64,000 nt of DNA from Drosophila persimilis (GCF_003286085.1 NW_020825576.1:17868-81867), one strand, 5' to 3'. Shown: positions 11,733 to 23,700, counted from the stretch's first letter. Translations and numbers: made by a program. Notes: generated by a model not told the origin, from the letters alone.

Positions 11733-12803
11733 TATACCCGATACTCAAAATGAGTATTGGGGTATATTAGATTTGTGGTAAAAGTGTATGTGTGTAACGT
11801 CCAGAAGGAATCGTTTCCGACCCTATAAAGTATATATATTCTTGATCAGCATCAATAGCCGAGTCGATTGAGCCATGTCTGTCTGTCCGTCTGTCCGTCC
11901 CCTTCAGCGCCTAATGCTCAAAGACTATAAGAGCTAGAGCAACGATGTTTTGGATCCAGACTTCTGTGATATGTCACTGCTAGAAAAATATTTCAATACT
12001 TCGCCCCGCCCACTTCCGCCCCCACAAAGGACGAAAATCTGTGGCATCCACATTTTTCGACGATACGATAAAACCAAAAACGCAGAATCGTAGAAGATGA
12101 CTATATCTTCTAGAGTGCAAAATCTCAACCAGATCGTATAATTATTACAGCCAGAATCACGAAAACAGTTTCAATCTTTCTCGCTCTGTCTCACTCTAAC
12201 ACACAGGTTTCATGGTCGGTTTTGCCAATTGCAAAATATGAGTTCAAGGATCTCAGAACCCATAAGAGCTAGAGCAACCAAATTTGGTATCCACACTCCT
12301 GTGATATCGGACCTTGACCGTTTTGTGTCAAAATTTCGCCACACCCCTTTCCGCCCCCGCAAAGGACGAAAATCTGGGGCAACCACAAATCTCAGAGACT
12401 ATTAAGGCTAGAGTAACCAAATTTGGTACACACACTCTTTTAAGATGTCACTATAAAACGTATATCTCATCCGCCCCCACAAAGGACGAAAATCTGTTGC
12501 ATCCACAATATTGCAGATTCGAGAAAACTAAAAACGCAGAATCATAGAGAATGACTATATCTATCCGGTTGCTGAATTTGGATCAGATCAGATAATTTTT
12601 GTAGCCAAAAGGAACAAATCAATTTGCATTGGCTACGCAGCGCCCGACGTCACGCTCAGACTGATTTTCTGTCTCTCTCGCACGCACTCTTTGTCGTGTC
12701 GTTTAATATTAGCGGCGTCTGCCGGAGGAGAGCCATACTGACTTAGTATCGGGTATAACTGTAGAGTTGCGGTGTCCGCAGCAACTCACAACGTTCCACC
12801 TCG
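11733..12803 (-). mobile_element. DINE-1-like element, copy 8
   Basis: Both ends are present. It carries a small internal deletion near 12469, where two blocks are fused, that is also present in copy 9. The two are therefore copies of one another in inverted orientation. Confidence 0.75.
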
Positions 12804-13019
12804 TTTTTATTGTCTTTGCTCCTAATGCTCGAGCTCGTGACGCGATCTCTCCCTACCCCACCCGCAACTCTACCCGACTAACCATGAGACCGGCAGCAAT
12901 GGATCTCGATCATACCCTCCATCTGCTCGTCTACCGTTTCAGATCCTAGCCTCCTGCTTCGTTACCTGTTACAGTATTAGCTATATTTATTTATATATAT
13001 AATAAATTTAAAAGAAAAG
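12804..13019 (+). other. spacer at the centre of the second inverted repeat
   Basis: Unrecognised sequence ending in TATATATAATAAATTTAAAAGAAAAG. The AATAAA followed by an A-rich end suggests the 3' end of a plus-strand retroelement or transcript, but no protein is recognisable upstream. Confidence 0.35.
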
Positions 13020-14097
13020 CGAGGGGGAACGTTGTGAGTTGCTGCGGACACAGCAACTCTACAGTTATACCCGATACTAAGTCAGTATGGCTCTCCTCCG
13101 GCAGACGCCGCTAATATTAAACGACACGACAAAGAATGCGTGCGAGAGAGACAGAAAATCAGTCTGAGCGTGACGTCGGGCGCTGCGTAGCCAATGCAAA
13201 TTGATTTGTTCCTTTTGGCTACAAAAATTATCTGATCTGATCCAAATTCAGCAACCGGATAGATATAGTCATTCTCTATGATTCTGCGTTTTTAGTTTTC
13301 TCGAATCTGCAATATTGTGGATGCAACAGATTTTCGTCCTTTGTGGGGGCGGATGAGATATACGTTTTATAGTGACATCTTAAAAGAGTGTGTGTACCAA
13401 ATTTGGTTACTCTAGCCTTAATAGTCTCTGAGATTTGTGGTTGCCCCAGATTTTCGTCCTTTGCGGGGGCGGAAGGGGTGTGGCGAAATTTTGACACAAA
13501 ACGGTCAAGGTCCGATATCACAGGAGTGTGGATACCAAATTTGGTTGCTCTAGCTCTTATGGGTTCTGAGATCCTTGAACTCATATTTTGCAATTGGCAA
13601 AACCGACCATGAAACCTGTGTGTTAGAGTGAGACAGAGCGAGAAAGATTGAAACTGTTTTCGTGATTCTGGCTGTAATAATTATACGATCTGGTTGAGAT
13701 TTTGCACTCTAGAAGATATAGTCATCTTCTACGATTCTGCGTTTTTGGTTTTATCGTATCGTCGAAAAATGTGGATGCCACAGATTTTCGTCCTTTGTGG
13801 GGGCGGAAGTGGGCGGGGCGAAGTATTGAAATATTTTTCTAGCAGTGACATATCACAGAAGTCTGGATCCAAAACATCGTTGCTCTAGCTCTTATAGTCT
13901 TTGAGCATTAGGCGCTGAAGGGGACGGACAGACGGACGGACGGACAGACAGACATGGCTCAATCGACTCGGCTATTGATGCTGATCAAGAATATATATAC
14001 TTTATGGGGTCGGAAACGATTCCTTCTGGACGTTACACACATACACTTTTACCACAAATCTAATATACCCCAATACTCATTTTGAGTATCGGGTATA
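13020..14097 (+). mobile_element. DINE-1-like element, copy 9
   Basis: Inverted partner of copy 8 with the same private deletion near 13353. It is immediately followed by copy 10 in the same orientation. Confidence 0.75.
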
Positions 14098-14102
14098 AAA
14101 AA

Positions 14103-15233
14103 CGAGGGGGAACGTTGTGAGTTGCTGCGGACACCGCATTTCTACAGTTATACCCGATACTAAGTCAGTATGGCTCTCCTCCGGCAGACGCCGCTAATAT
14201 TAAACGACACGACAAAGAGTGCGTGCGAGAGAGACAGAAAATAAGTCTGAGCGTGACGTCGGGCGCTGCGTAGCCACTGAAAATTGATTTGTTCCTTTTG
14301 GCTATAAAACTGATCTGATCTCATTCAGATTCAGCAATCTGATAGATATGGTCATTATCTATGATTCTGCGTTTTTAATTTTCTCGAATCTGTAATATTG
14401 TGGATGCAACAGATTTTCGTCCTTTGTTGGGGCGGAAGGGGGTGGGGCGTAATTTTGAGATATACGTTTTATAGTGAGATCTAACAGGAGTGCGGATATC
14501 GAATTTGGTTACTCTAGCCTTAATAGTCTCTGAGATTTGTGGATGCCCCAGATTTTCGTCGTTTTCGGTGGCGGAAGGGGGTGTGGCAAAATTTGGACAA
14601 GAAACGGATAAGGTCCAATATCACAGGAGTGTGGATACCACATTTGGTTGCTCTGGCTCTTATGGGTTCTGAGATCCTTGAACTCATATTTTGCAATTAA
14701 CAAAACCGACCATGAAACCTGTGTGTTAGAGAGAGAGACAGAGCGAGAGGGAATGAAATTGTTTTCTTGATTCAGGCTATAATAATTATACGATCTGGTT
14801 CAGATTTTGCACTCTAGAAGATATAGTCATCTTCTACGATTCTGCGTTTTTAGTTTTCTCGTATCGTCGAAATTGTGGATGCCACAGATTTTCGTCCTTT
14901 GTGGGGGCGGAAGTGGGCGGGGCGAAGTATTGAAATATTCTTGTAGCAGTGACATATCACAGAAGTCTGGATCCAAAACATGGTTGCTCTAGCTCTTATA
15001 GTCTTTGAGCACTAGGCGCTGAAGGGGACGGACGGACGGACGGACGGACGGACGGATGGACGGACGGACGGACAGACGGACAGACAGACAGGGCTCAATC
15101 GACTCGGCTATTGATGCTGATCAAGAATATATATACTTTATGGGGACGGAAACGATTCCTTCTGGACGTTACACACATCCACTTTCACCACAAATCTAAT
15201 ATACCCCAATACTCATTTTGAGTATCGGGTATA
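14103..15233 (+). mobile_element. DINE-1-like element, copy 10
   Basis: Full-length copy with an array of pure GGAC repeats near 15028-15070. Its left end matches copy 7 inverted, but the body is more diverged, so the inverted duplication ends within it. Confidence 0.75.
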
Positions 15234-15485
15234 AAAATCAGCAAGTCAAGTGGAAAATAGATTCATTAATCGGATAAAATTATGTGCGCATGGTTAAATG
15301 TTCTATATAGCTAATAATATTCGACGGAATATCAAAATATAGCAATATAGTTTCCAATCCTTGGATCCTCCGATTAACCTATTATAAGCCAAGGGGATAT
15401 TTCAATTTTCCCCCGAAAATAATGAAAATTTATTAATGTTACCGCAGTTCAGGTGAAAGATATTGTTAATGTGTGTGTGTGTGTG
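15234..15485. repeat. flank of the Bel element with a short direct repeat and a GT run
   Basis: About 90 bp at 15240-15330 (including TCATTAATCGGATAAAATTA and ATTCGACGGAATATCAAAAT) recur in direct orientation at about 23457-23550, on the other side of the Bel element. A (GT)n run occupies about 15471-15488. No gene is seen. Confidence 0.55.
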
Positions 15486-16042
15486 TGTAGGAAGCTGGGT
15501 TGCATTCGGTACATAAACCGTCTACAGTTTGGTCGTCGCAACTAGAACTTGAACCAGTTGGACTGCGGAGTGGGTATCCTACGGTGCGCAAGGGAGGATC
15601 TGAAGACACGGCGACAGCCCCTGATGATTGCGATGGAAGATGAGTGACAGGCAGCTATGGTACTTTTTCTGATACTGAGTTTTATTGAACAAATGCATCT
15701 CCTTATATAGCTAGCAGTGGTACTCTTATTCTATGGGAAGGAACGCACAGGCTCCTTGTGAGTGTATTTTTAGATTGGGTACACTTACTCTGTGCGGAGG
15801 TTATATTTCAGTGTATTTACTTAGGTACTTGGCAGCAATAAAGTAGATAGTTTATTGCTTGATCCCTTTTGGTGGGTTCGAGTTTACAAGTGCTATTGTC
15901 TATTCTTAGTTGCTAATGTATTTTTCGTGTCGTCATATTCAGTTACATGAAATGACATGAACAATTTTATTTATGAGCATTTGTGTATGAGATTGAACTG
16001 TATATTCCTAATATTCATTAAATACATGTCTGTGGCTGAACA
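15486..16042 (-). mobile_element. 3' LTR of a roo-like Bel/Pao element
   Basis: On the minus strand it begins TGTTCAGCCACAGACATGTA just after the env-like frame and ends about CTTCCTACA next to the GT run. It contains a TATATAAG box and AATAAA about 20 bp apart near 15685-15710. The first 18-20 bp recur at 23324-23341, at the other end of the element, where the rest of the 5' LTR is missing. The TGTTCA start resembles the roo family. The low-coordinate boundary is approximate. Confidence 0.65.
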
Positions 16043-16066
16043 TTCTCCCGGCCGTTGAACTGGTGT

Positions 16067-17254
16067 TCAACCATCGCTCAAGTCGACGGCAAACCGGCGT
16101 GCAGGGGGTATAGGGGGTGATGACATGGCTGGATCGGGATTTGATGGCCTTGGTTTCCATAGTTGATATTTCTCCCGGAAAATGAAGGCAATGATCAATA
16201 AAATTAATATTGCTAGGGTTGCGTAAGCAGCGAGTTGATGGTGCTGCACGGTGGTGATATGGTGTGGCAGCTCGAGATGATTGATGGTTGATAGTTGCTG
16301 GCGTAGATCATCAAGTTCTTGAAGAAAGTCTGATGTCTGGTTCTTCAGTTGCCACATTGGTGGTGAGGGTGATGTCTCCGGTGGGCTCACGTCATCAAAC
16401 CGAGTGTAAGTCGATTTTACTTCGCTGATTGTGGTGCTGAAGGTGCTGATGCTTACTTCAGTATTGCGAGCAGTGCAACCAGGGGACATGGAGAGTAGAC
16501 CAGTTCCTTCCAGTGTTATGGTTGACGGAACTCCGTTGCATACTGCTTGAAGTTTGGTTGTAGAATGCGTTGCGAAGATCCAATTATTTGGATGCTGAGT
16601 TTTTAGCCACACCGTGTCAGCCTTTGTGTGTGTTACCTGACACAGTGTTTCTGTTTTATTGTTAAACAGTTGAAACTCACAGCGATTGTCCACATTGAAG
16701 ATCGTCTGATGGTCAAAGCAGATTAACTCCTCGTTGTGTACTTTAAGACAACGTCGGAATTTATCTTGGGTAGTGCCCATGAACTGGTCTCGGTGGATTT
16801 TCACCGTTACTATGGTGGTTCTGAGGTCAAATAGACTCCAGCTTGTTGAATCCCAAAACGGAATTGGGATGATGCTGAAAACTTCGAGCTGAGCTGTTGA
16901 GACCAGCGGTAGCGTCAGCTTGAAGATGACGTGTTTTGCAGTCGGGGTTCCTTCGGCTCGCATGATTCTGTATAGTTGAATCACCTCCTTCGTTGTGACC
17001 GGCAGCATTTGATCTTGTGGCAAATGATCCCGTATCTGGTCTAGTTGGTCTATTAGTTGCTCGGGAGACACCAGCGTGGAGCTTATTCTCCGATGATGAA
17101 TACCGATTAGGACATCAGATATGTCGGACTGCATTCGTTGGAGAGTTGTTGTGAGCAGGGTTAATTGTGCTATTAGTCCTAAGTACGCTTGAGTCAGATG
17201 ATCGCTGTGATATGACCCTCTTTCTCGGTTGATAGTAGCCATATGCTGTTCCAA
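16067..17254 (-). pseudogene. env-like protein, C-terminal part, of the roo-like Bel element
   Basis: A 395-codon open frame on the minus strand lies between pol and the 3' LTR, the position of an envelope gene. It has an N-terminal helical segment (residues about 15-110), a Cys-containing middle (about 195-270), a hydrophobic membrane anchor near residues 345-362 (ATLAILILLIIAFIF) and a short charged tail. Such proteins in insect LTR elements are related to viral fusion proteins and act at membranes. The N-terminal portion is separated from it by an insertion at about 17270-17640, so the gene is broken. Confidence 0.65.
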
Positions 17255-17269
17255 AACTTTTAGGCGATT

Positions 17270-17640
17270 ATCAGTTGTTACATTGTCTTTGTTCGGAGCA
17301 GAACCCAGCCGATTAGCTGCTTACCAAATAGCACCTAATTCTTGGCCCTCAGCCGCTTATTTTGTTTGTTACTTATGTCTATGTCACTCATTTGTTTGTT
17401 AAAGCTTTGCGCTTGCTTGCCCTGCTAAACGCTCTCTGCCAGCTCGCTCTTCGCTATCTCCGCTTTGCGTCTGCCTACCGACGTCGGCCGAGCGAAGCTG
17501 CGCTTAGCGATCGGAGCGGCAATGTAAAGAGCAGGCAAGCCACACTTGCAATTTGGATGTCACGCATTAAAGAGCATATCGCAATTTTATTTCTGCGCCG
17601 AGTTTTATTTAATTGAAATAATTAGTCGGCCGATTGGGGA
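17270..17640. mobile_element. unidentified insertion splitting the env-like gene
   Basis: About 370 bp interrupt the env-like coding region. The sequence contains an inverted CTTCGC/GCGAAG-type segment and an AATAAA on the minus strand near 17610. The ends and any target duplication could not be fixed by eye. It may be a solo LTR or a MITE; identity is unknown. Confidence 0.4.
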
Positions 17641-18008
17641 TAAAAAACATTATCTCCACAGTCTTTTCTGACTACGTTTATTGTCGCGTCGACAATTGAT
17701 GTTTGGTTTTGGAGAAGATGTAGTAGAAAGTCTTCATTGGTTTTCACTTTCTCAATTACTTGAGTCATCTCTTCTGCGTATTTTGCCTAGAGAACACCAA
17801 AAAGACTGCTTGCTACATTTCCTATGATGTCCAGCGGCGATCTGCGTTTTCGAGAGTTTTTCATTAAAACGCTTCCTGCTTGTAGCTCGTAATGCATATG
17901 TTGAAAGTGTTGAACTATGGAGTTACATGCCGGAACATTTTTTAATTCAGGGCACATGTATCGTAACTCTGAAATTCCAGCAGACATTAGTTGCATATCC
18001 ATAGTCAT
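17641..18008 (-). pseudogene. env-like protein, N-terminal part with furin-like site
   Basis: The minus-strand frame at 17787-18008 contains a basic cleavage-type motif RKRRSP followed by a hydrophobic Gly/Ala-rich stretch, as at the fusion-peptide boundary of insect envelope-like proteins. It is out of frame with the signal-peptide-like segment (LVVLLLMLPLALS) encoded just upstream at the end of the pol frame, and it is cut downstream by the insertion at 17270-17640. The gene is therefore broken at two places. Confidence 0.6.
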
Positions 18009-19362
18009 AGTATACGATCATGGTCCACTCAGACGTTGCTATTCTTGATGTTCCAAGTTTCTCATAGAATATTCCAGGCTTGTTTGCGAATTGTGTCACA
18101 TTTATTGACTGTGACAATGCTAATGGAAGCATGAGCAACAGCACCACTAATGTTGATGTTAATGTAGGTGACAATTTTGTTGTTCGCTGTGTGGGTGGCT
18201 CATCAATCTCCGTGGTGTCACTGATCACGTTGTGGGAACGTTTGATTGCCACATCTTCTGGAAAGAGCGGCGCTAGACGAGTGATCGGGCGCTTGTATAC
18301 GCCAGATGCTGTCTTAACGTCAACCACTCGTACGTGGTTGTCCTGTCCAGGATATGTCTTAATGATGCGACCCATTGGCCACTTCATTACAGGAAGGTTG
18401 TCTTTCTTAACCAAAACTAATAATCCTTCAGGTACGTTTGGTGAAGCAGTCTTCCATTTATGCCGAGCTTGCAATTCTTGGAGGTATTCTGTAGACCATT
18501 GTTTCCAGAATGAATGCTTTAGGCGCGATACCAATTCCCAGCGCTTGACCAATGTTCTTCCTTGATGATCAGTATTGACGTCAGGAGGCGTTGTCAATGG
18601 TTCACCAATCAAGAAGTGTCCTGGGGTGAGCGCTGTTGTATCAGTGGGATTATTTGACATTGGAGTGATGGGTCGAGATTTGAGAATTGCTTCAATTTCG
18701 ATTATCACTGTGTTTAGTTCTTCAAATGTCAATGAGGCTGTGTTGGTGGTTGTTATCAACAGCTTTTTTGCTGATTTTACCGCCGCTTCCCAGAGGCCGC
18801 CAAACGATGGAGCCCTGGGAAGAATGAATTTAAAATCCACTTGCTTTTTGTTGCAATGATTCGTGATCAGAGCACTTGCCTTTGAGCTGAATATAGAGTC
18901 TTCTAATTCTTTAAGCTGGTTGTTTGCACCCACAAAGTTCGTTGCATTGTCGCAATGAATAGTTTGGCACTTCCCACGTCTGCTTAAGAATCGACGCAGG
19001 GCGGCCAAGAATGCAGCTGTGCTCAGGTCGCTTACCAGCTCCAGGTGTACTGCCTTTGTGGAAAAGTAGCAAAACACGGCGATGTACGCCTTATCGGGTC
19101 TTTTGCCTCGGATCTTATGGTGGATCGAGATTGGTCCACAGTAGTCGACGCCTACATTAAGAAACGGGGGTGCTTGTGTGACTCGTTGTGCTGGGAGATT
19201 GCCCATGATCTGGTGTATCAGCTTTGGTCTAGCCTTGGTGCATCTAACACAGCTGTGGATGATGCTTCTAGCCATTGTCTTGTCATTGATAATCCAATAT
19301 TGTTGTCTTGCGATTGCCCTTAATGCTTGAGCACCACAATGCGATTCCTCTCGACAGGACAT
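18009..19362 (-). pseudogene. Bel/Pao pol: integrase and C-terminus
   Basis: Minus-strand open frame. It has an HHCC-type zinc-binding region (HSCVRC near residues 36-41) and an integrase core with the three acidic residues in VDYCGP, HCDNATNF and GLWEAAVKSAK. A C-terminal region (RWELVSRLKHSFWKQWSTEY) is typical of Bel/Pao pol. Integrase joins the DNA copy to the genome. The frame then runs on into a signal-peptide-like segment at the start of the env region. Upstream pol is continued in other frames, so the whole copy is defective. Confidence 0.85.
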
Positions 19363-20297
19363 CGGCTGCGTTGTTGGCCGATGACACGTCGTGACGCCAC
19401 TGTGACTGATTTGTTAATGCCTGGATTTTGGCTATTCGATTTGCCACAAAGGTATGGTATGTTGATGACGATGCGTTTATATAGGATAAAACAACGGTGG
19501 AATCACTCCAAAACCATCCTGAAACCGTTGTAATGTCCATGTGCAGATCCTGTCGGACTCGGTTTGTGAGCTCACTGCAGCACAAAGTTCTAACAGTGGT
19601 AGTGATTGTTTGGCTGTCGGCGCCACACGTGATTTCGAACAGAGCAGTGTTACTGACACTTGGTTGTTTTTGTATGTAGCGCGTACATATACTGCTGCGC
19701 CATATGCTCGTTCTAATGCATCTACAAACTTATGGACTTCTTGGGTAACTGGAATTTTACCATCGTAGATATGCCGGGGAATTTGCATTTTGTTCAATGT
19801 TTGTAAGTCGTCCCGGTATTCTTTCCATTCGGTTTGGTGTTGTAATAGTAATTCGTTATCCCAATCCAGTTTGAGCTCCCAAAGTTGTTGCATGAAGATT
19901 TTTGCCTTTACTACCACCGGTGCAAAGAGTCAAAGATTTGGGCCAGTTCGGAACATACCACCCGTTTGGTGATGCGTGTAGCCTGGCTTTTCTGTGTTCG
20001 TCCACACAATGTATCCTTCTTCGGCATCCAGATGAGACCCAGAGTTTTCACGCTGTAGTGCTCTAGTGTCTCTCCTAATTTTACATCGGTTACAATATCC
20101 TCTTTGGGGATTCCTTGGAGAAGTTGCTCATTGTTGGAGCACCACTTGCGCAATTTGAATCCGGACGGTAGAAATATCTTATTTAGTTCTTGACGAGCAT
20201 GAATTGCCTCTGGAATCGTGTTTGCTCCAGTTAGACAGTCGTCAACATAGAAATCTGTTTTTAATGTTGTTGATCCTACTGGTAGTCTGTCTTTGTA
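19363..20297 (-). pseudogene. Bel/Pao pol: reverse transcriptase C-part and RNase H, frameshifted
   Basis: Three overlapping minus-strand frames (20339-19911, 19917-19477, 19585-19283) together cover this pol section. The first holds the catalytic YVDD box of the reverse transcriptase (near 20240-20252). The second has the palm/connection region and the third has RNase H-like blocks (WSDSTVVLSYI). At least two frameshifts separate them. The 5' side is interrupted at 20297 by the LTR insertion. Confidence 0.8.
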
Positions 20298-20301
20298 TTG
20301 T

Positions 20302-20787
20302 TGTAGTATGCTCATATTAAAGTAAAGTAAAGTATTCATTATTACGAATACCCACTGTACCGACGGTACTTAAAGAATACACACTGTAACACTTTGTTTC
20401 AGTGTTTACGTAACAATAAAGTCCCAGACATTCTGGGTGATCGTATTACGATTCACTCAAGAATGCCTCGAGCGACCCAAGTGCAGCGTCAGCATGTTCC
20501 CATAACTTGACGGCACTAATATACATGCATACACACATATATCTTCCCTCGCGCTCTCGCTGCCAACAGCGCTGAGCATATTCACACATATACATACTAA
20601 CATATAAGAGATAAGAACACATAGTTCTGCCGCTCCGCTGCCGGCGTCACTGGCAGCGCAGCTCCGCGGCTTTTGGCTTACAAAAGCCCAAAACACAATT
20701 GTAAAATAGAGAACATAAACGACAATAAAAGAGATCGGAGGGTTGAGCCCCAACGATCCAGAAAAACGGATTGAACATCGATTTACA
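20302..20787 (+). repeat. 5' LTR of the miniature element
   Basis: 486 bp with ends TGTAGTATGC and TCGATTTACA. It differs from the right LTR at a single site that I could see (CATAACTTG at about 20501 against CATGACTTG). Confidence 0.85.
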
Positions 20788-20803
20788 TGGCGACCGTGAC
20801 AGG
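20788..20803 (+). promoter_or_regulatory. tRNA-Arg-type primer-binding site
   Basis: TGGCGACCGTGACAGG starts at the first base after the 5' LTR, where the tRNA primer anneals for minus-strand DNA synthesis. The sequence matches the primer type of the mdg1/412 group. Confidence 0.7.
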
Positions 20804-20850
20804 ACATTATATGTCCTACGCGATGGATCAATCTAAGGATTGAAAAAAAA

Positions 20851-21980
20851 CGAGGGGGAACGTTGTGAGTTGCTGCGGACACCGCAACTCTACAGTTATA
20901 CCCGATACTAAGTCAGTATGGCTCTCCTCCGGCAGACGCCGCTTATATTAATCGACACGACAAAGAGTGCGTGCGAGAGAGACAGAAAATCAGTCTGAGC
21001 GTGACGTCGGGCGCTGCGTAGCCAGTGCAAATTGATTTGTTTCCTTTCGCTATAAAAATGATCTGATCTGATCCAGATTCAGCAGTCTGATAGATATGGT
21101 CGTTATCTATGATTCTGCGTTTTTAGTTTTCTCGAATCTGCAATATTGTGGATGCAACAGATTTTCGTCCTTTGTGGGGGCGGAAGGGGGTGGGGCGAAA
21201 TTTTGAGATATATGTTTTATAGTGAGATCTAACAGAAGTGCGGATACCAAATTTGGTTACTCTAGCTTTAATAGTCTCTGAGATTTGTGAATATCCCCAG
21301 ATTTGCATTCCTTGTGGTGGCGGAAGGGGGTGTGGCGAAATTTGGAAACAAACTCGTCTCGGTCCGATATATTAGGAGTGTGGATACCAAATTTGGTTGC
21401 TCTAGCTTTTATAGTCTCTGAGATCTAGGCGCTAATGTTTTACTCTAAGCAAAGCCGCCTATGCTACGTGTGTGTTAGAGAGAGACAGGGCGAGAAAAAA
21501 TGAAATTGTTTTCTTGATGCTGGCTATAATAATAATACGATCCAATTAAGATTCTGCAGTCTATAAGATATGGTCATTCTCTACGATTCTGCGTTTTTGG
21601 TTTTATCTTATCTTTAAAATTGTGGATGCCACAGATTTTCGCCCTTTGTGGGGGCGGAAGTGGGCGGGGCAAAGTTTTGAAATATTTTTGTAGCAGTGAC
21701 ATATCACAGAAGTCTGGATCCAAAACATCGTTGCTCTGGCTCTTATAGTCTTTGAGCATTAGGCGCTGAAGGGGACGGACAGACGGACAGACGGACGGAC
21801 GGACAGACGGACAGACGGACGGACGGACAGACAGACATGGCTCAATCGACTCGGCTATTGATGCTGATCAAGAATATATATACTTTATGGGGTCGGAAAC
21901 GATTCCTTCTGGACGTTACACACATACACTTTTACCACAAATCTAATATACCCCAATACTCATTTTGAGTATCGGGTATA
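20851..21980 (+). mobile_element. DINE-1-like element, copy 11, nested in the LTR element
   Basis: Full-length copy from CGAGGGGG after an A8 run to the GGGTATA end. It is the youngest layer here: it lies inside the LTR element, which lies inside Bel pol. Confidence 0.75.
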
Positions 21981-22008
21981 ATAACTTCATTATATTACGT
22001 TATTTTTC

Positions 22009-22021
22009 AAAAGGAGGGAGA
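22009..22021 (+). promoter_or_regulatory. polypurine tract of the miniature element
   Basis: AAAAGGAGGGAGA lies directly before the TG of the 3' LTR, the usual place where plus-strand DNA synthesis starts. Confidence 0.65.
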
Positions 22022-22507
22022 TGTAGTATGCTCATATTAAAGTAAAGTAAAGTATTCATTATTACGAATACCCACTGTACCGACGGTACTTAAAGAATAC
22101 ACACTGTAACACTTTGTTTCAGTGTTTACGTAACAATAAAGTCCCAGACATTCTGGGTGATCGTATTACGATTCACTCAAGAATGCCTCGAGCGACCCAA
22201 GTGCAGCGTCAGCATGTTCCCATGACTTGACGGCACTAATATACATGCATACACACATATATCTTCCCTCGCGCTCTCGCTGCCAACAGCGCTGAGCATA
22301 TTCACACATATACATACTAACATATAAGAGATAAGAACACATAGTTCTGCCGCTCCGCTGCCGGCGTCACTGGCAGCGCAGCTCCGCGGCTTTTGGCTTA
22401 CAAAAGCCCAAAACACAATTGTAAAATAGAGAACATAAACGACAATAAAAGAGATCGGAGGGTTGAGCCCCAACGATCCAGAAAAACGGATTGAACATCG
22501 ATTTACA
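22022..22507 (+). repeat. 3' LTR of the miniature element
   Basis: 486 bp, almost identical to the 5' LTR. It is followed by the second TTGT of the target duplication and then by resumed Bel pol sequence. Confidence 0.85.
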
Positions 22508-22511
22508 TTGT

Positions 22512-23341
22512 ATTGCCAAATGATCCAGACATTTCGTTGCTAGGAACGGAGCAGCTGTTGTCCCATATGTTACTGTTTTCAGGCGATAGTACCTGATCTC
22601 TTCGGATGGATTGCTTCTCCAGACTATCATCTGATGGAATTGATCCTCCGGATTCATCCACACTTGCCGGTACATCTTTTCTATGTCCGCTGTGAATACG
22701 TACTTATGAATTCGAAATCGTAGCAGAATGGACATAAGTTCGCTCTGAACGGTGGGTCCAGCCTGCAGAATGTCGTTCAAAGATTTCCCGCTTGTTGATT
22801 TGCATGAGGCATCGAATACTACCCGAAGCTTTGTGGTGGTGCTCTCAGGTTTGAGTACACAATGATATGGAATGAAGTAGTGCCTTTTGGGAACTTTTGA
22901 TGCTGGCACAATCTTCATATGTCCTAGTCCTTCATACTCTTCCATGAAGTCCACATAACTCTTCCAAGTTTCTGTTGAGCTTCGCCGCTCCAACGCTAGG
23001 AATCTTTTTGTTGCGGTTTCCAACGACTCCCCCAGGGCTGAAGGGTGTTCGGAAAATAGGAGCTTTACAATAAAACGGCCGTCTGAAGCTGTCTGAAGAT
23101 TTTCTATAAAATGAGCTTCACACCGTGCTTCCACTGGAGTGCGTGGTTTGTCTTCCGTCTCTAGATTGTCCAGAGTGCAGAATCTTTCCATGAGCTCGTT
23201 TACTCCCGTTGCACAAATGGGTGAGGAATTGTGGGCAGATTTGACTTTTCCTGCCACAATCCATCCCAGCTTAGCTGTTGATCTGGTAGCAGCAGCGAGT
23301 AGTAATGCTCGACTCCGATTTACATGTCTGTGGCTGAACAG
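22512..23341 (-). pseudogene. Bel/Pao pol: reverse transcriptase N-part, plus 18-bp LTR stub
   Basis: The minus-strand frame contains the typical Bel/Pao entry to the reverse transcriptase (YFIPYHCVLKPESTTTKLRVVFDAS) and the following fingers/palm region (YVFTADIEKMYRQV). Gag and protease are missing. The coding sequence begins abruptly after a stub of the LTR, GTTCAGCCACAGACATGTA at 23324-23341, so a deletion removed everything from inside the 5' LTR to mid pol. Confidence 0.8.
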
Positions 23342-23700
23342 ATATAGTTTTTTAGGGGGCTTAAGAGGGCTAAGTTCGGGTTTTCAGATACATATATTGT
23401 TGTTGAGGAACCAAAATTGAGGCAAAAGCAATTAAAGTCAAGTATTTAAAACAAGACAGTTAAGTAGAAAATTGATTCATTAATCGGATAAAATTATGTG
23501 GGCAGGGCTGAGAGATCTAGATATCTAAAAATATTCGACGGAATATCAAAATTGTTTCTGCTTCGAACTGTATTGGAAAAAGCAATAATGCAGCTGGCTG
23601 GATGACAACAAAGCAATAATATAAGTCCAGTCCACATCATTGCAAAGCGACTGTCCCTGCATGGAGCAAACTGAGATCCTCGCCCGCATACAGCCAAAGC
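23342..23700. other. flank between Bel element and the TBC1D13-like copy
   Basis: It holds the right copy of the direct repeat (about 23457-23550) and perhaps the 5' untranslated sequence of the following gene remnant. No other feature is recognised. Confidence 0.4.

Larger units (their letters stand above)
11640..14190. repeat. second large inverted repeat (DINE copies 7-8 against 9-10)
   Basis: Copy 8 (11733-12803) and copy 9 (13020-14097) are reverse complements and share a private internal deletion. The homology continues outward into the ends of copies 7 and 10, which share the variant AAATGCGGTGTC/GACACCGCATTT. The centre is only about 215 bp (12804-13019). Outer limits are estimated from where variants begin to differ. 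Confidence 0.75.
20302..22507 (+). mobile_element. miniature mdg1/412-like LTR element with nested DINE
   Basis: Two 486-bp LTRs (20302-20787 and 22022-22507) with TGTAGTATG...GATTTACA ends flank a tiny interior. The target duplication TTGT is present at 20298-20301 and 22508-22511. After the left LTR comes a primer-binding-site-like TGGCGACCGTGACAGG, the type complementary to tRNA-Arg used by mdg1/412 elements. A polypurine tract AAAAGGAGGGAGA precedes the right LTR. Apart from a nested DINE copy (20851-21980), only about 100 bp of interior remain, with no coding sequence. I could find one difference between the LTRs, so the insertion is young. It split the reverse transcriptase of the Bel element. 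Confidence 0.85.

Noticed and set aside
20457-20882. 141-codon minus-strand frame and its twin at 22177-22473
   Set aside because: Both lie within the two LTR copies, and one runs into flanking sequence; they reflect LTR sequence, not a gene.
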